Shown here one piece after another: positions 22,478-35,700 of a stretch of 64,000 nucleotides of DNA. The notes under the pieces are model-generated. The model searched no databases. It had not been told where the DNA came from and was given only the letters and a program-made list of their open reading frames with translations. The position numbers were made by a program, and so were the translations under genes. The number at the start of each line of letters is the position of its first letter. Within the stretch, counting starts at the first letter, position 1. The stretch lies in NCBI GenBank assembly GCA_036924085.1, contig JAVGWX010000004.1, forward strand, positions 78,570,941-78,634,940, in the 5' to 3' direction. Source of the DNA: Ariolimax columbianus (taxonomy: Eukaryota > Mollusca > Gastropoda > Stylommatophora > Arionidae).

Positions 22478-23985
22478 TTAATTAATTAATTAATAGCTGT
22501 CCATCGTTGTCGATGAGGACCGCCGACATCATCCTTGTCACAGATTTCCCTGTTGGGTGTGGGTGCGCATGTGGCTGAACAGGCCAATGCGAGCACGAAA
22601 ATATCTGCTACATATCGGGCACACGAGGTTTGTAGAAGGGGATGGTGTTCCCGCTGTTCGGGATTTCCGCGTCTCTCGTCTGTTCTGGGCTTTCACAACA
22701 CGGTCATCTTCACCGGCAGCTACACCCGATTTGACTGCGCTTCTCCAGTCAGATCTGTTTTGCGCAAGACATTCCCAGGTGTCGATGTCTATCCGGCAAC
22801 TTTTTAGTGAGTCCTTCAGACCGTCTTTAAAACGTTTCTTTGGGCGCCCTCTCTCGCGCCGTCCCTCTCTCAGCTCGCCGTAGAGAAGCTTCTTTGGGAG
22901 CCGCTCGTCTGACATACGGACGAAGTGTCCGGCCCATCCTAGTCGTGCTTTTTCTAGCAGTGCATGGATGCTGTGCATGTTAGCCCTCGAGAGAACCTCG
23001 ATGTCAGTGACACGATCTTGCCATCGGATGTAGAATATTCGCCTCAGGCAACCTGTGTGGAAGTGGTTTAACCTCCTTGCATGTCCAGAGTATACAGTCC
23101 AGCTTTCGCAAGCGTATAGTAGGGTTGGAATGATGGTTGCACGGTAGACTTTGAGTTTGGTCTTGACGCTGATGCCACGACGTGCCCAGACCATCGAGCG
23201 CATTCTACCAAAGGATGTACTGGCCTTTGCTATTCTGCTTGCCACCTCATCGTCTAGGCTGACAGATCTCGACAGCGTGCTGCCCAGATATGTGAATTTA
23301 TCTACGGCATTCAACGTCTGCCCGCTGACTGTAGTCTCTGGTTTTGTGTACGGCATGCCTGGTGCTGGTTGGTACATGACCTCTGTTTTTTTTGCATTTA
23401 TGGTCAGGCCAAAATTTTTGCATGCGGCAGAAAACTGGTCCATTCCAACCTGCATGTTCAGTTCTGAGTTGCTCATTAGAGCGCAGTCGTCAGCAAATAC
23501 AAGTTCCCTGATTATGTCGCCAGCCACTTTGGTTTTGGCCTTCATTCTTCTGGAATTGAGTAACTTGCCATCTGTGCGGTACTTTATGGGTATTCCAAGC
23601 TCCAATGATCTGAAGGCGTCTGTCATCGTGGCCGCGAACATCATGCTGAACAAAGTCGGGGCGAGTACACATCCTTGTTTTACTCCGTTTGATACTAGAA
23701 ACGTTTTAGAGATTGCACCGCTGTCTAGTACACGAGCACACATGCCTTCGTGTAGCTGTTTCACCATTGTTATGAACTTGTTGGGGCAGCCAAACTTAGA
23801 CATTATCATCCACAGCCCTCCTCTGTTTACTGTATCAAATGCCTTTGTCAAATCAATAAATGTGGTGTACAAGGCCTGATTTTGTTCTCGACACTTCTCT
23901 TGTACTTGGCGAGCGGCAAAAATCATGTCCACTGTTCCTCTTCCGGCTCTGAATCCACATTGGCTTTCTGGGAGGTGGTGTAGAT
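22478..23985 (-). mobile_element. LINE family 3 RT with C-terminal zinc finger, 464 open codons
   Basis: Minus frame 23932-22538 is open for 464 codons and extends upstream in a LPESQCGFRAGRGTV block. Boxes: FIDLTKAFDTVNR (A), NGVKQGCVLAPTLFS (B), ELVFADDCALMSN (C, intact FADD), GLTINAKKTEVM (D), TYLGSTLSRSVSLDDE, LLYACESWTVYSGHARRLN, LGWAGHFVRMSDERLPKKLL, RGRPKKRFKDGLKDS, and a C-terminal CPICSRYFRARIGLFSHMRT C2H2 finger. The 3' end has an (ATTA)n tail at 22478-22495. No endonuclease or ORF1 is present, so it is 5'-truncated; yet the RT is undamaged, implying a recent insertion. Confidence 0.95.
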
Positions 23986-23989
23986 AGAT

Positions 23990-25540
23990 AGTAGAATAAT
24001 AAAAGCAAACAAGAGAATTGATGTTCCTGAATCTTGCAAGTTATAAATAAAAGATCAGACAATTTGGGATTTGGGTTTTCTCCATTATAATGACAAATTT
24101 ATAATGGATTTGACATCTGAAAGGACAAGCCCTTAGCTTAACGCTTCCTTGTTTTGAGCAAGGTCAGAATCGCGAATACTTTTCTTCAACTGGTGGTAAA
24201 CTATGTAAATGTGGTCTTCGCTAAAAACAAGGTACACAACGGCTACTATCGCTAAAACATCTCACCTAGTCATTTCGAAACCATCACTCACATCCCGGAC
24301 CTTACAATGGAGTCTACGTTAAATGCTAGTTTTTGGTTAAACAAAATTTTAAAAAAAAACAAAGAAACGGAATAAACAACAGTTTTATCTTACCATTTTA
24401 TAAGCTGTGGTATGTTAAGGTTCCACCTTGCTAACTTCCCGCACGGAGCTGGGGAATTTTCTCTGCTGCGCGTGCCTTGGTAACCGAGGCGACGCCCGAG
24501 CTCGTTTGAAGAATGTTTATTGTTTCCTGGCACTGGAATATTGGGTCTTTTGCTGCAGACTTCTGCCTCCCAAAGAGCACACTGATTGCACCTTTCTCCA
24601 TGAGTGATAGATGTATTTTGCTTTGCCATTTCCTTCCTTGGTCATTTGGAAGTTCGCTGCGTTCGATGGGGGTGAGGTGGGGTGTCAGGTGGAGTTCACA
24701 GAGTGCATTCCGCTAGCCACGGGTGCTCTCATTGCAGATCACACTTCTTTATTCTGCATTTTCCCCCGTGGCTGTGTCACGTCCTGCCCAATATGCCTTT
24801 ACGATATCCCCCACCCACTCCCACGCCACATCAGCTCATATTTACCAATGACATTCAATGGCTCCGCCCCACCCTTAAAATCAGAGCGTAGTCCGACGGT
24901 AGTGCAATGTCAGATCACCCAGTTCTCTCACTGCAGCTGGGATGTTGGGCTAGGCCCGGATCATCTCTGGGTGCCTCTACCATTATTGGATCCTTGGTAG
25001 ACGTCTCGTTGGTTGGACAAAGAAAAGTTGTGTAGAAAGACAGATGACAGATAAGAAGAACATTTAACCAACGGGTGTGTTCAATTGCCATTTTTAGTAC
25101 AAATCCGGAAGAAATGTTTGGAACAAATATCGTTAAAATGGCGTCCGAATACTTATGAGAACAAGAAGATTCGAAGGATGAAGTAAATGAAATAGGGTTA
25201 AACGCGAAATTTCAACCTGCAGTTAGACTTCTGATAGGAAGTTGTGACAACAAGGATATATGGTCCACGATATTTGTTTCCATTACTGATATAGAAGAAC
25301 ATACAGGTTGCAATCAAAATTATTGTCATTATTATCATCGCCTGTATCAACATATTTATCGCCAGTATTACTGTCAGCGCCGCTATCTTCATCATCATCT
25401 TTGCCACCATTATCACTAAAATGGGAAAGTTGCCAAATGTCCGCATGCTAGTCATATTTATTTAATCATTATGATACATATAGATAGATAGATGAGATAC
25501 ATTTAGATTCAAACGCGTGAGCGCGACGACACACATGCAC
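23990..25540. other. No recognised gene
   Basis: No supported coding region or repeat family in 24060-25500. A minus frame at 24390-24629 is open but has no known domain. Confidence 0.45.
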
Positions 25541-25542
25541 GC

Positions 25543-25544
25543 AC

Positions 25545-25601
<57 letters not shown>

Positions 25602-25643
25602 TTATCTATCTATCTACCTACCTATCCAACTATCTATCTTTCC

Positions 25644-25677
<34 letters not shown>

Positions 25678-25734
25678 ATATCTATATATATATATATCTA
25701 TCTATCTATCTATCTATCTATATATATATATATA

Positions 25735-25774
<40 letters not shown>

Positions 25775-25775
25775 A
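25543..25775. repeat. (ATCT)n microsatellite with (TA)n islands
   Basis: Long array of ATCT units with CCTA and TATA interruptions; the open frame across it (Tyr-Leu-Ser-Ile repeats) is an artefact. Confidence 0.97.
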
Positions 25776-26030
25776 TCTACCTCTGTTTTCTTGGCATTTA
25801 TGGTCAAGCCAACATTTTTGCATTTGGCAGAGAATCACTCCATGCCCACCTACATGTTCAGTTCTGAGTTGCTTTTCAGAGCGCAGTTTTTGGCAAACAC
25901 GAGTTCTGTGATGATATCACCACTTTGGTTTTGGCTTTCTTTCTTCTGGAATTGAGTAGCTTGCCATCCGTGCGGTACTTAATGAGTATACCAAGCTCCA
26001 GCGATTATAAGGCGTCTATCATCCGACCAT
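25776..26030 (-). mobile_element. LINE family 3 RT fragment
   Basis: About 250 bp parallel to 23370-23625 (TGTTTTCTTGGCATTTATGG, TGTTCAGTTCTGAGTTGCTT, TTCTTCTGGAATTGAGTAGC), i.e. RT box C to D. Trapped between an (ATCT)n array and a (TA)n run; a deletion removes part of box C. Confidence 0.85.
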
Positions 26031-26049
26031 TATATATATATATATATCA

Positions 26050-26560
26050 TCATCATTATCATGTAGCATGTCCGTTGCAGAACGTCGCTCCTATGACAGC
26101 CTGTCTGTAGGAAACTATCTTTCGTCAATCATCCGGCCTGCCCGAAGGTCAAATCCAGCGTCTCCCTGATGTCCTGAGTCCATCGTCTTCTCGGTCGCCT
26201 TCCATAACCACTCTCTCCAGTCCGTTGTGTCGTTTGACGTATGCTAAAAACCTCAGTTTTCGTGTTTTTACATCATTTATGAGCCAATTCTTCTCTACAT
26301 TCAGGTCTCGCCGGATGGATTTGTACGTTTCTCTCTTTGTCCATGGAATTTTCAGGACCCTTCTGTACCACTGTGTTTCAAAAGCACCGATCTTCGCTCT
26401 TTATGCTTTTGTAATCGTCCATGTTTCACATCCATAGGTTGCCACAGGAAAAATGCATGTTCTTAGGATCTTTAGTTTTAGTTCTTTGTATTAGGCCATA
26501 GGTTCTGCATACGGTTTATCTTCTGCATTGCTATTGTCAAAGTCGTCTTCTTACTTCTTT
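26050..26560 (-). mobile_element. LINE family 5 C-terminal fragment
   Basis: The minus strand gives the Q-G-H-A-T end motif (complement of ATGTCCGTTGCAGA), an RRRW-type Arg cluster, and a CETWTI-like region near 26420; the same as 39190-39640 (+) and 57557-58050 (-). Frame broken. Confidence 0.7.
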
Positions 26561-27637
26561 TGTACAGTCTCCATTGTTGTTCAGTATTGATCCCGTATAT
26601 GCAAAATGTGATATGCATATATATTTATATATATATATATCACTTAATACTTTTGTATTTTTATCTTGATTGTAAAGAGTAATGTTGTGATAAAAGCGTA
26701 TTAAAGCTGCCACTTTCCGACTGGTGTAATATTCAATACTTTATAGTGATCAGTTTATGCTAAGAGCGACATGGACCCAATCAAGTCAATATGATTGCCA
26801 TTGTTAAAGAGCAATATTTATGTATATATAACAGTTTTAAGTAATGCATTTTTTTAAAACACTGCAAATTAATATTTTTTTAAATATATTTTTTCGTTTT
26901 CGCTACAACTAGCTGATATATATATATATGTATGAACACTTCCTTTGAGCTGGGAATGTTCTGAACTCCAAACATTCCTCTAATTGATTCAGTTGTTTCT
27001 GTGTAATATGTTCAATGTAAGCAAAGAACTCTATTTGTCATAAGATGACAAGATAGATGACCAGGTGAGGATAGCCAGTTGCGGTGACGACACGAAACAT
27101 GTGATAAGCGGCGCGAAGGGCGACACCTGGTGGGTTGAAAGTACTCTCAGCTTCTGTCACGTAGATTGTCGTTATTCTGGCGACTTTACTTTCCAAGCGA
27201 TCGTGTGCATGTTTAGCATTTCTTACTTCTCCAAACAAGGTCGAGAAATATGATTTCGATAGTTTATCGTAGCAACAGAGCGGCGCGCGGAGCGGTTTCC
27301 TGGTTAGGATCAGTTACTACTGCTACACCTTATTACCGACGCAATGAAATTAAAAAACACCTTTTTTTAAATATGATTGGCCAGTCCGTCTTGTAGTTTG
27401 TTAGCGTGGACTGTAGACTAGATTCAGACACATCAGCCACTTTTTAACGCTAGGATTCAGGTTGCAGATGCTCTCTATATTGTGGATAAAACAAGATAAA
27501 CTTTGCAACCGATCTGATTTTGGGGAAGCAGTTTCCAAAGTATTTTATTGTTGCGTATTATGTTCTTGGAGATTCTTAGATTATTTATGTATTAAGTGAG
27601 TATTTTTAAAACAAAAAAACTATCAACTTCCAGAATA
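26561..27637. other. No recognised gene; upstream region of the ETS gene
   Basis: AT-rich with short (TA)n runs. A GC-richer patch (27060-27310) could hold a non-coding first exon of the ETS gene, but no splice donor can be chosen by eye with confidence. Confidence 0.35.
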
Positions 27638-27956
27638 TACATACATACATGCATACATACATACATACACACACACACCCACACACATACATTCATACAT
27701 ACATACATACATACATACATACATACATACATACATACATACATACATACAGACATACATACAGACATACATACAGACATATATTCAAACATACATACAT
27801 ACATACATACAAACATACATACATACATACACAAATACATACATACACACACACATACATACATACATACATACATACATACATACATACATACATACAT
27901 ACATACATACATACATACATACATACATACATACATACATACATACATACATACTG
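27638..27956. repeat. (CATA)n microsatellite, about 320 bp
   Basis: Nearly uninterrupted ATAC units with CACA and AGAC variants, ending 55 bp before the splice acceptor of ETS exon 1. Long His/Ile/Thr/Tyr and Cys/Met/Tyr/Val ORFs across it are artefacts. Confidence 0.97.
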
Positions 27957-28011
27957 TAATTTGTAATCTGTAATTTGATGGTACATTTTGTTGTTGTGTT
28001 TTACCTTGCAG

Positions 28012-31000
28012 TTTTCGAGTATGTTGAGTGAGACAGAAACACCGTTTGTTCTTGCATTTAATGGGAACAACGGGGAAAACAAAACCAACAACACGAAGTG
28101 CGGAGACCTCAATGAAGGCAGCAACAATTTCGGCAGTAGTATGGGAGACCATACATCCATTTATAACCCTTTCCAGTGTTTAAGTGTTATGGTGGGGAAG
28201 AGTTTTACGGGCAATTGTAATCACTCCCCTACTGTATCTAGTGTGACTATTGGCAGCATTAACCCTGACCATGTGAATAACAGCAATATTGGCAGCAATA
28301 GCAACATGAGTACAATTATTAGCAGCAACAATACCTTCACGAACTATGGGCATCTCATACAGAATCCCCAGCCCTTTGCAAAAAGGATGTACCCACCAAT
28401 ATGTTCAACTTTATCGTCGTCATCACCGTCAATGTCTCCATTATCTTCACCCTGCACGTACACGTCCTCGCGGAGAATAACCATATCTCATGATTTCCTG
28501 AGCAGTGATAATTCATTCAGCCACGAGACGTCAGTCCCAGCTAGTGAGATCCAATGTCTTGACTTGTCTAGTAGTGAAGTTGCATGCAGACAAGCACAAT
28601 CTGGAAATCAACGAAAACATGTTGAGGAGATCACCAATTTCCTGTCGTTTGGTACAAAAAACGTCCTACCTTGTTCATTTGATCAAGGTTAGTCAAGTCG
28701 TACTTGTCAAATATGTGTTACATTATTATCACTCTTATTATTCCTCGTACGCAACCAGAGTGTACAACGGTGATTTGGCTTGGCTTGGCTTGACTTCGTT
28801 CGTTCTCAATCCCCCGCTCCCAAACGCTGACATGGGTCTAAGTAACAGAATGTAGTCCAGAGAACGGAATGCGTTGTGTCGTAGTTTACAGCTTGACTGC
28901 GATATTTGCACCTTTCGGTCCAACACATCCGACTTTTTTGGAGCATTTTATGAGTGCCGGGTTAGCATTCCCTCTCCGATCCTTTCTCCTTAGCCAGTCT
29001 GCCCTGCTGCAGTCTGTTATCCAGATCACCACGTGAAGGTGTAGAAGGGTCTTGGCAGCTCTGGTTCGCTGGCCCTGACGCTAGCATTTAGCTATGGGTC
29101 GCTGACCCCTGCCGCTCATGCGCTGCTCAGCGTCTTGATACCAACGGTGATTTGATTGGCTCATCGAATCACCCGATTCTCATTTACGGTGCGAGAAGGC
29201 ATGTTGTTCAAATCCATGAAGAGTTCTAATATTCTTTTTTCCTTTCAACTTTTTTGTTTAAAATCTCATCAATCCATTCAATCAAACAAAAGAAATAGAA
29301 ATAAAAACTAGAAAATCAATATTATGTATGCACTTTTCTGTAGGAGTTGATGGTGAAGTTGTGAGATAGTGTGGAAAGAGTGCAATGGTAGTGGTAGATA
29401 GGATAGAGAACATGTCATTTTTAATCTGTTGTTGTTTATTTAAATTGCACAGTTCTGCTGGCCGACATATGTTCTGCCCGCGTTTGCTATTCAGTCAATA
29501 ATTTTGATTGCTGGCTAATATGTTTTTTAAATGCCTATACAAGAATTGTCCTCGTGACTGTTTCACGGAATTATGTAAACTATCCCATGACTTCCGAATT
29601 TACCTTACAACTCATATAAGAAAGTTCCTACTTGGGAGCATTAATTACAACATGAATCAACGAGTCAATCAATGTTGTTTGATACATACTTGTTTAAAGT
29701 GCTAATAAAGTGCTATCTTTGCGATATTTTCACAATTTTATTTACGATACACTAGATTCTGGTCATCTAGTATACAGTTGTATGGTAAGAACAGTTCTAT
29801 TGTAATAATAGGACAACCATCAGACAGTCAGTCAATGCACTTGGCTCACAAAGAGACCTATCCATCTATCTTCAGTCTACTTGTGTGGTTAGATGTCGTT
29901 GGGATTTTTTTGGCAGGCAAAAATCCGCGGGTGACTTGCCAGGTCAATCCCAGTATCTGTGACCAACCGTTAGGTTGGTTAGCCCCTGGTTTACTCGATC
30001 GCCTATTTTTGTGACTGGTGGTGGTGGAAGTGTATTATAGCAAGGTAGACCCGTAGCCTGTTAGACGAGACGGAAACTATGCCGCACCGCTAACCACATA
30101 ACCAATGATGACATAACATGACCTGATGTTATAGCAACACAGTCCCCTCTGTGCAACATACAAGTCTCTGTGGGGCGAGAATCTCTAACCTAATATTGAA
30201 TAGATTTTTAACTAGAATGTTGCTCGAGCGGCAGATTACACGTGGATGTTCAATACATCCAAATAAGACTTTGAGATACAGAAGACAGAGAATGTGGTCC
30301 TAATTTTTACAAAGTAACGTTAAAATACAAATTTATGTGGTGAATAAAAATAATAAATTTTAATGCTATTTCCACCTCCACGATATTTAACACTTCGTAC
30401 TAATACAATTTATATTATGAATATTTAATGTCATAGATAATTTCATTACGTGTCTTTAGATCTTTTAATCACAATTTTAGCTTAATTAATTTAACATTTG
30501 GGAAATTTCATTTTGAGGAAAAAAAACACCTTTTTACATGGAGTTGCCGCCCGCTCTAGTATTGGACTGTAAGACACAGATCTACTCATTTCTGCCAGAT
30601 TCTATTTTTTTCAGGTTGTCATCCTTAAATCCATGCTATTTATCTGTTACGTGTGGGGGAGATGACGTTTCCAGTTAGGATACTAACATTAGTTTATGCT
30701 ATTTATCTGTTACGTGTGGGTTGATCACATTTCCCCGGGGGGATGTTACCATATTAGGAAGTGTTGTGCATTTGTAGACTTTCCGGAGCTGTTCGGGCAC
30801 GCTCATTTGCTGTTTTCTAAAAGTTCGTAGTAGAGAACCTATGAATGGCATAACTGCTAGGGCGCTTGTTTCATGCTATATTCTAGCCAGCTGTAAATGG
30901 TTTCGTGTCCTACTACTAGTGAAAGCAGAAGAGCGTGTCAAAAGATTTGACATAGTAGAATAAAAACTTTGACACTGTTACCCAGACGGCAGTCCTTGTC

Positions 31001-32736
31001 TGCTGGGACTATCAACGTCTTTTATTTTACCTGACCCATTATCAACATCATCATCATTATCATCATCGTGTAGCGTGTCCTTTGCAGAACGCGTTGTCAT
31101 GACAGTCGATCTGTATTATACAAGATCTCTGACCAGCTATTCCTCCTCTAGCATCGTCTAGAAGAAGTTGATAGCTTTACCTACTTTAGTAGTACCCACA
31201 CCAGAGCAGAATATATTGACTCTGAGGTCCTCAACAGGATTTTCTTCTTCTTCTTCTTCGTTTATCCTCAGATCAAGGTTCCGGTTTCTCTTACAAAGGA
31301 CACCGTTGTTTGTAAGGCTGTTTAGTCTCCATACAGCTTTTGTCTCATATCTGTCTCACGAGGCCAGTGTTGGTCTCTCTTTTCCTGCGTGAGCGTGCAG
31401 CTTTGAAGGATGTGTTCCACGGTCATGATATGCCCACCACATGGGCAACTGTCATCTGTCCCAGTCCTCATTTTGTTGTAAAGATGACGCTTGAGTCTGT
31501 TATGCCCAGTTCTCAGTCTGAAGATGATGACTTGCTCTTCTCTAGTTAAGTTATAGTCGCTGTCTTCTTTTCAGAAGTCGGTGTGTTGATCAGCCCATTT
31601 TACCCTGAAGGTGGCTTTAATTATGGTCTTGGCCTCATTATATGTGATACTCAGGTCTGTTTGTGGGGATGCTTCTCCCCTCCTGTCCTTTGCAGAACGC
31701 GCTCTCGTGACAGTCGATCTGTATTATACTCGATCTCTGACCAGCTATCCCGCCTCTAGCATCGCCTAAAAGAAGTTGAAAGCTTTATCTACTTTAGTTG
31801 TACCCACACCTGAGGTCCACAACAGGATTTCCAAGTCGAGTGTTGCTTTCGACAGACTACAAGAGAACGTTTGGGACCAAAAGGGAATCCGTGTTGCCAC
31901 CAAAAGTAGTGTGTATCGTGCTGTTGTACTAACCACCCTTATGTGCTCATGCGAAACATGGACAGTCTATAGCAGACATGTCAGGAAATTTAATCATGTC
32001 CATGTAAACTGTCTCCGCATACTGCTTAGGATCGGTGTTCTACAATTAATTTTAAATTTTAGTTACGTTCTGCAGTATCATGACCATTCATCTCCTGGCC
32101 CCTCCACACACACATTACTCAAACTGTCCTATCATTTCTATCCACACTATTCTCGTTATCTCTCTCATTTATCATAAACAGACAGATTGATGACATGGGC
32201 TGAGCAACATCCAAAAAGTTGGTCAAAAAGCGAGGTCCTCGACTGGGTCTTCTTTGTAGCTGAGGAGCAAGGATTGGACATGCAAGAGTTCAAAGCGGAG
32301 AACTTTCAAGGTCATACGGGCGCCCAGCTGTATCACATGACGTTGGAAGATTTCACCAGACTAGAGCCCAGGTGTGGGGCGACCCTCTACCGTATGTTCA
32401 GGAAGGTTCTCCCAGGAGGTTAGTGCACAGTAAGGTTTTAATTGGATAGCAAATAACGAAGATTCATTGGAGCAAATTGATTGCACGATTTGCAGTCCAT
32501 GTACAAAAATATCCAAACCTGCGTGCAACAATTTTCAGTGTAGAAACCACAAACTTACGAAGAATAATGGGCATAACGTGGCAGGACGTGGTGAGGAATG
32601 ATAACCTATGGGATAGAAGATAACACTAGGACAACAAAGGAAGCGGCGAAAATGGAGCTGAATGGACATACACTGCGGAAAGCACCGTACAACATAGCCA
32701 GATAGGCTCTTACATAGAATCCTTCAGGGAAGAGAA

Positions 32737-32769
<33 letters not shown>

Positions 32770-35700
32770 CCAAATACAATGTGAAAAGGAAGTAAGATTA
32801 CATTATTATAGATGGAGTGAGGCAGAAAAAATTCGCCAGCACCGGGTCTTCTGGCGGGATGTTATCAATGACCTGTGCACCCAGAGGAGTGATGGCTCTG
32901 ACTGATTGATTGACTGATTTTTAAAACAATTGTTGGCATTCGATTTATTTCTCTTATCTATTGCACTGTTATTTTTATTTTGCGCCGGTCGGCCCAGTGC
33001 ATCCGACTTCAGCATTCATTTTTATGTAAGGGTCTGCTTCCTCCTGCATTTTCTAAGAGTTTGCTTCCCTGTAACGGCCTGTGCTGTAATGGGGATCGAA
33101 CCCAGCACCACTAGCCCACGCCGCCCCCATTGATTGATTGAACCTAAACTTTTTGTCATACCAAACATAGTAATAAAATTCAAGAAAATTTGTACTATTT
33201 TCTTTAAAAGAAATTTTTTTAAAAAGAAAAAAAAAGCAAAGGTTTGTTTGTACTATGTAAAATTAATACAAATATACAATTCAATACTACAGAAAAATGT
33301 ATTTATGTAAGCATGTCAGCTGTATACGAACATTTGTGAAAGCGCGGATTTACTTTCATTGCCCTGGTGCATTTATATGTAGCTCAATGAGAATAGTTTT
33401 AGAGTGGATTGCAAATGTTGTTTGACTGAAAGTACACGAGCATCTTTCTAGCCCCTCTGCGATTTTTGGTTCGTTTTGGGTGTTTTATTGGTTGTTTTTT
33501 TTTGTGTGACCCAAGAACTAACAATATTTTCTCTGTGAAACAGGTACTTACAAAAATCTCTAAACGATGGTTTTTCTGCTGACACATCTAAAATTCGAAT
33601 GATTAAATCTCCTAATTCTGTCAATTGGTTATTGTCTTTTATCAATGTCATCGTATTCCTTTGTTCAAATGTATTTTTATGTTCTATCTTCTACAATGCT
33701 GTCACCCTTTTCTTCTTCATCTTCTTCTTCTTCTTCTTCTCCTTCTTCTTCTTCTTCTTCTTCTTCTTCTGTTATTACTTTGTTCTGTTCTTGTAACAAT
33801 CGACGTCACTGCACTCCTGTCAGATCCATTGGTGCAACGTTTACCCTTTTACAAATAATGAAGAGGGCTGATCGACACGGTTCTAATCGCCCGCTGGTTA
33901 TACATACTCCTGCGTCGTCCTCTTATTACACGCGTTATATTATTTATTAAAAGGGACAAGAAATCAGGTATGAAAATTAAAATATAAACATCAACTACTG
34001 GAGCAGGTACGCAGTTTCTCATATCTAGATCATATAATAACGGAAGAATGTAGGTGTGAAAAAAAGTCAGAAAGAGAATAGGTATGGCAAAGATGACATT
34101 CAGCAACACGAGACGCATGCTGACATCCAAACAGATAAATCATAAATTGAAAATCAGAATTGAAAGTTGCTGTGTATACTCGTCACTACTTTATGGCGCA
34201 GAAACATGGACACTGAATACAAAATTGAAGAGAATATCGAAGTCTTTACAATGTGGGTATAAAAAAGATGGTGTTGCATTTCTTGGAAAGAGAAGAAAAC
34301 AAATTTGGAGGTATTGACAGAGTTGGGGGTGAAAAGAGAATTAATGACCGAATAAGGTTTAAACAGTTACGTTTTTGTGGTCATAAAATAAGACATTCCT
34401 CCTTGTTGAAGACCATACAGGAGTGTAGGGTGGAAGACAGTCGTTCAAGATGCAGACAACATTTTAAGTGGATGGATAGCATCAAGAGTAGGACTGGAAA
34501 AAACCTGTCTGATTGCACAATTACGACAAGAAATAGAGTACACTGTCGATCTAATGCAGATGACCTTCGATGCGGAGATGGCACTTAACTGAACTGAATT
34601 GCTTTTAAGGGAGAGGAAACTAACGTCTGGTCAGGCAAAACATATTGATCAGGTTCGGAGCTGAGACAAAGTTTGTGGTGCAGCCGCTCCGACCTAATGA
34701 AGACTACAGACTTCATCATGACGACTGGTCTGCAGATACAGCATAACCAGAAGATCCTGAACGCAAAGAAGAAAGAAAAGGGGCTCGTTCTGAATTTTAA
34801 TTTCGAGCTTCTCGCACCGTGAGCGAGAATCACGTGAATCGATCAGCCAATCAAATTACTGGGAGCAACATACGAAGTGCACGCCGGAATTTATTGTATG
34901 ATGTCTTGAAGTCATACAGACGCAAGTCTATAAAAAATAACGAAGAAGACCAAGAACAAGATTGATAGGCCGTGTTAAAGAAAAACTACATAATAATGGA
35001 ATGAAAATATCAACACTGATATCACAAAAAAGGCGATTGCACATTTTTCGACGTTTAACGATGTAAATGGACAGATGAGATGTATGTTTTGATCTTAGCC
35101 AAAGAACTTTTTCTAAGTATGTTGTCACACCTCAACTTGAATTTGGTCGAAGAAAGCAGCTGCCATCATGAGGCTGTCCACACTACCATTAAGCTACGTT
35201 TTGTCTAGTTTTGGCACGTGATGGCCACATGTGCTTTCTCTGGTAATCGTATGTCGTACAATTTTGCAGCAGATGTTCAGCGGTCATTGTCCCTGTACGA
35301 CAGGTGCATTCGTCAGCGCCACCTATCTTCAGTCTATTGAATAGGTGGTACCTCAGTCTGTTGTGGCCTGTGCGGAGTCTGAAGACCACCACCTGCTCTC
35401 TTCTGTTCAACTGGTAATATGCGTCATTATTTGTGTAGCCAGTATGTTCTGTTTCCCATTTGTCCACGTATCTCGTCCTAATAAACCTTTTGGACTCTTC
35501 GTAGGTTACACTAGAATCTGGTTGTGGTAACCTTCCACCTTCTTTTGCCAGTCAGTCTGCCTCCTCGCTGCCTTGAAGATTACAATGGGATGGAACCCAC
35601 ACTACCGCGACTCTTTTGGGTGTGGACCGCTGGCATAGTTGACAGAGTACTGATCTTAAGTCATTTAGTTCTCTATTTTTCTGGCTTTTTAGTGATGTAA

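Noticed and set aside
22538..23932. Host zinc-finger protein gene
   Set aside because: The single C2H2 finger follows a full set of non-LTR RT motifs and there is a second fragmentary copy at 25776, so it is a retrotransposon.
23985..24010. Target-site duplication for LINE family 3 (AGATAGAT-like at 22465 and 23985)
   Set aside because: Similarity is short and low-complexity, so not distinguishable from chance.
27592..28160. Long minus-strand ORFs of Cys-Met-Tyr-Val repeats and plus-strand His-Thr-Tyr-Ile repeats
   Set aside because: They are translations of the (CATA)n microsatellite; no unique residues apart from flanks.
32186..32419. PNT exon starting at the second AG (32184-32185)
   Set aside because: That acceptor would not match the phase of exon 1, while 32182 does.
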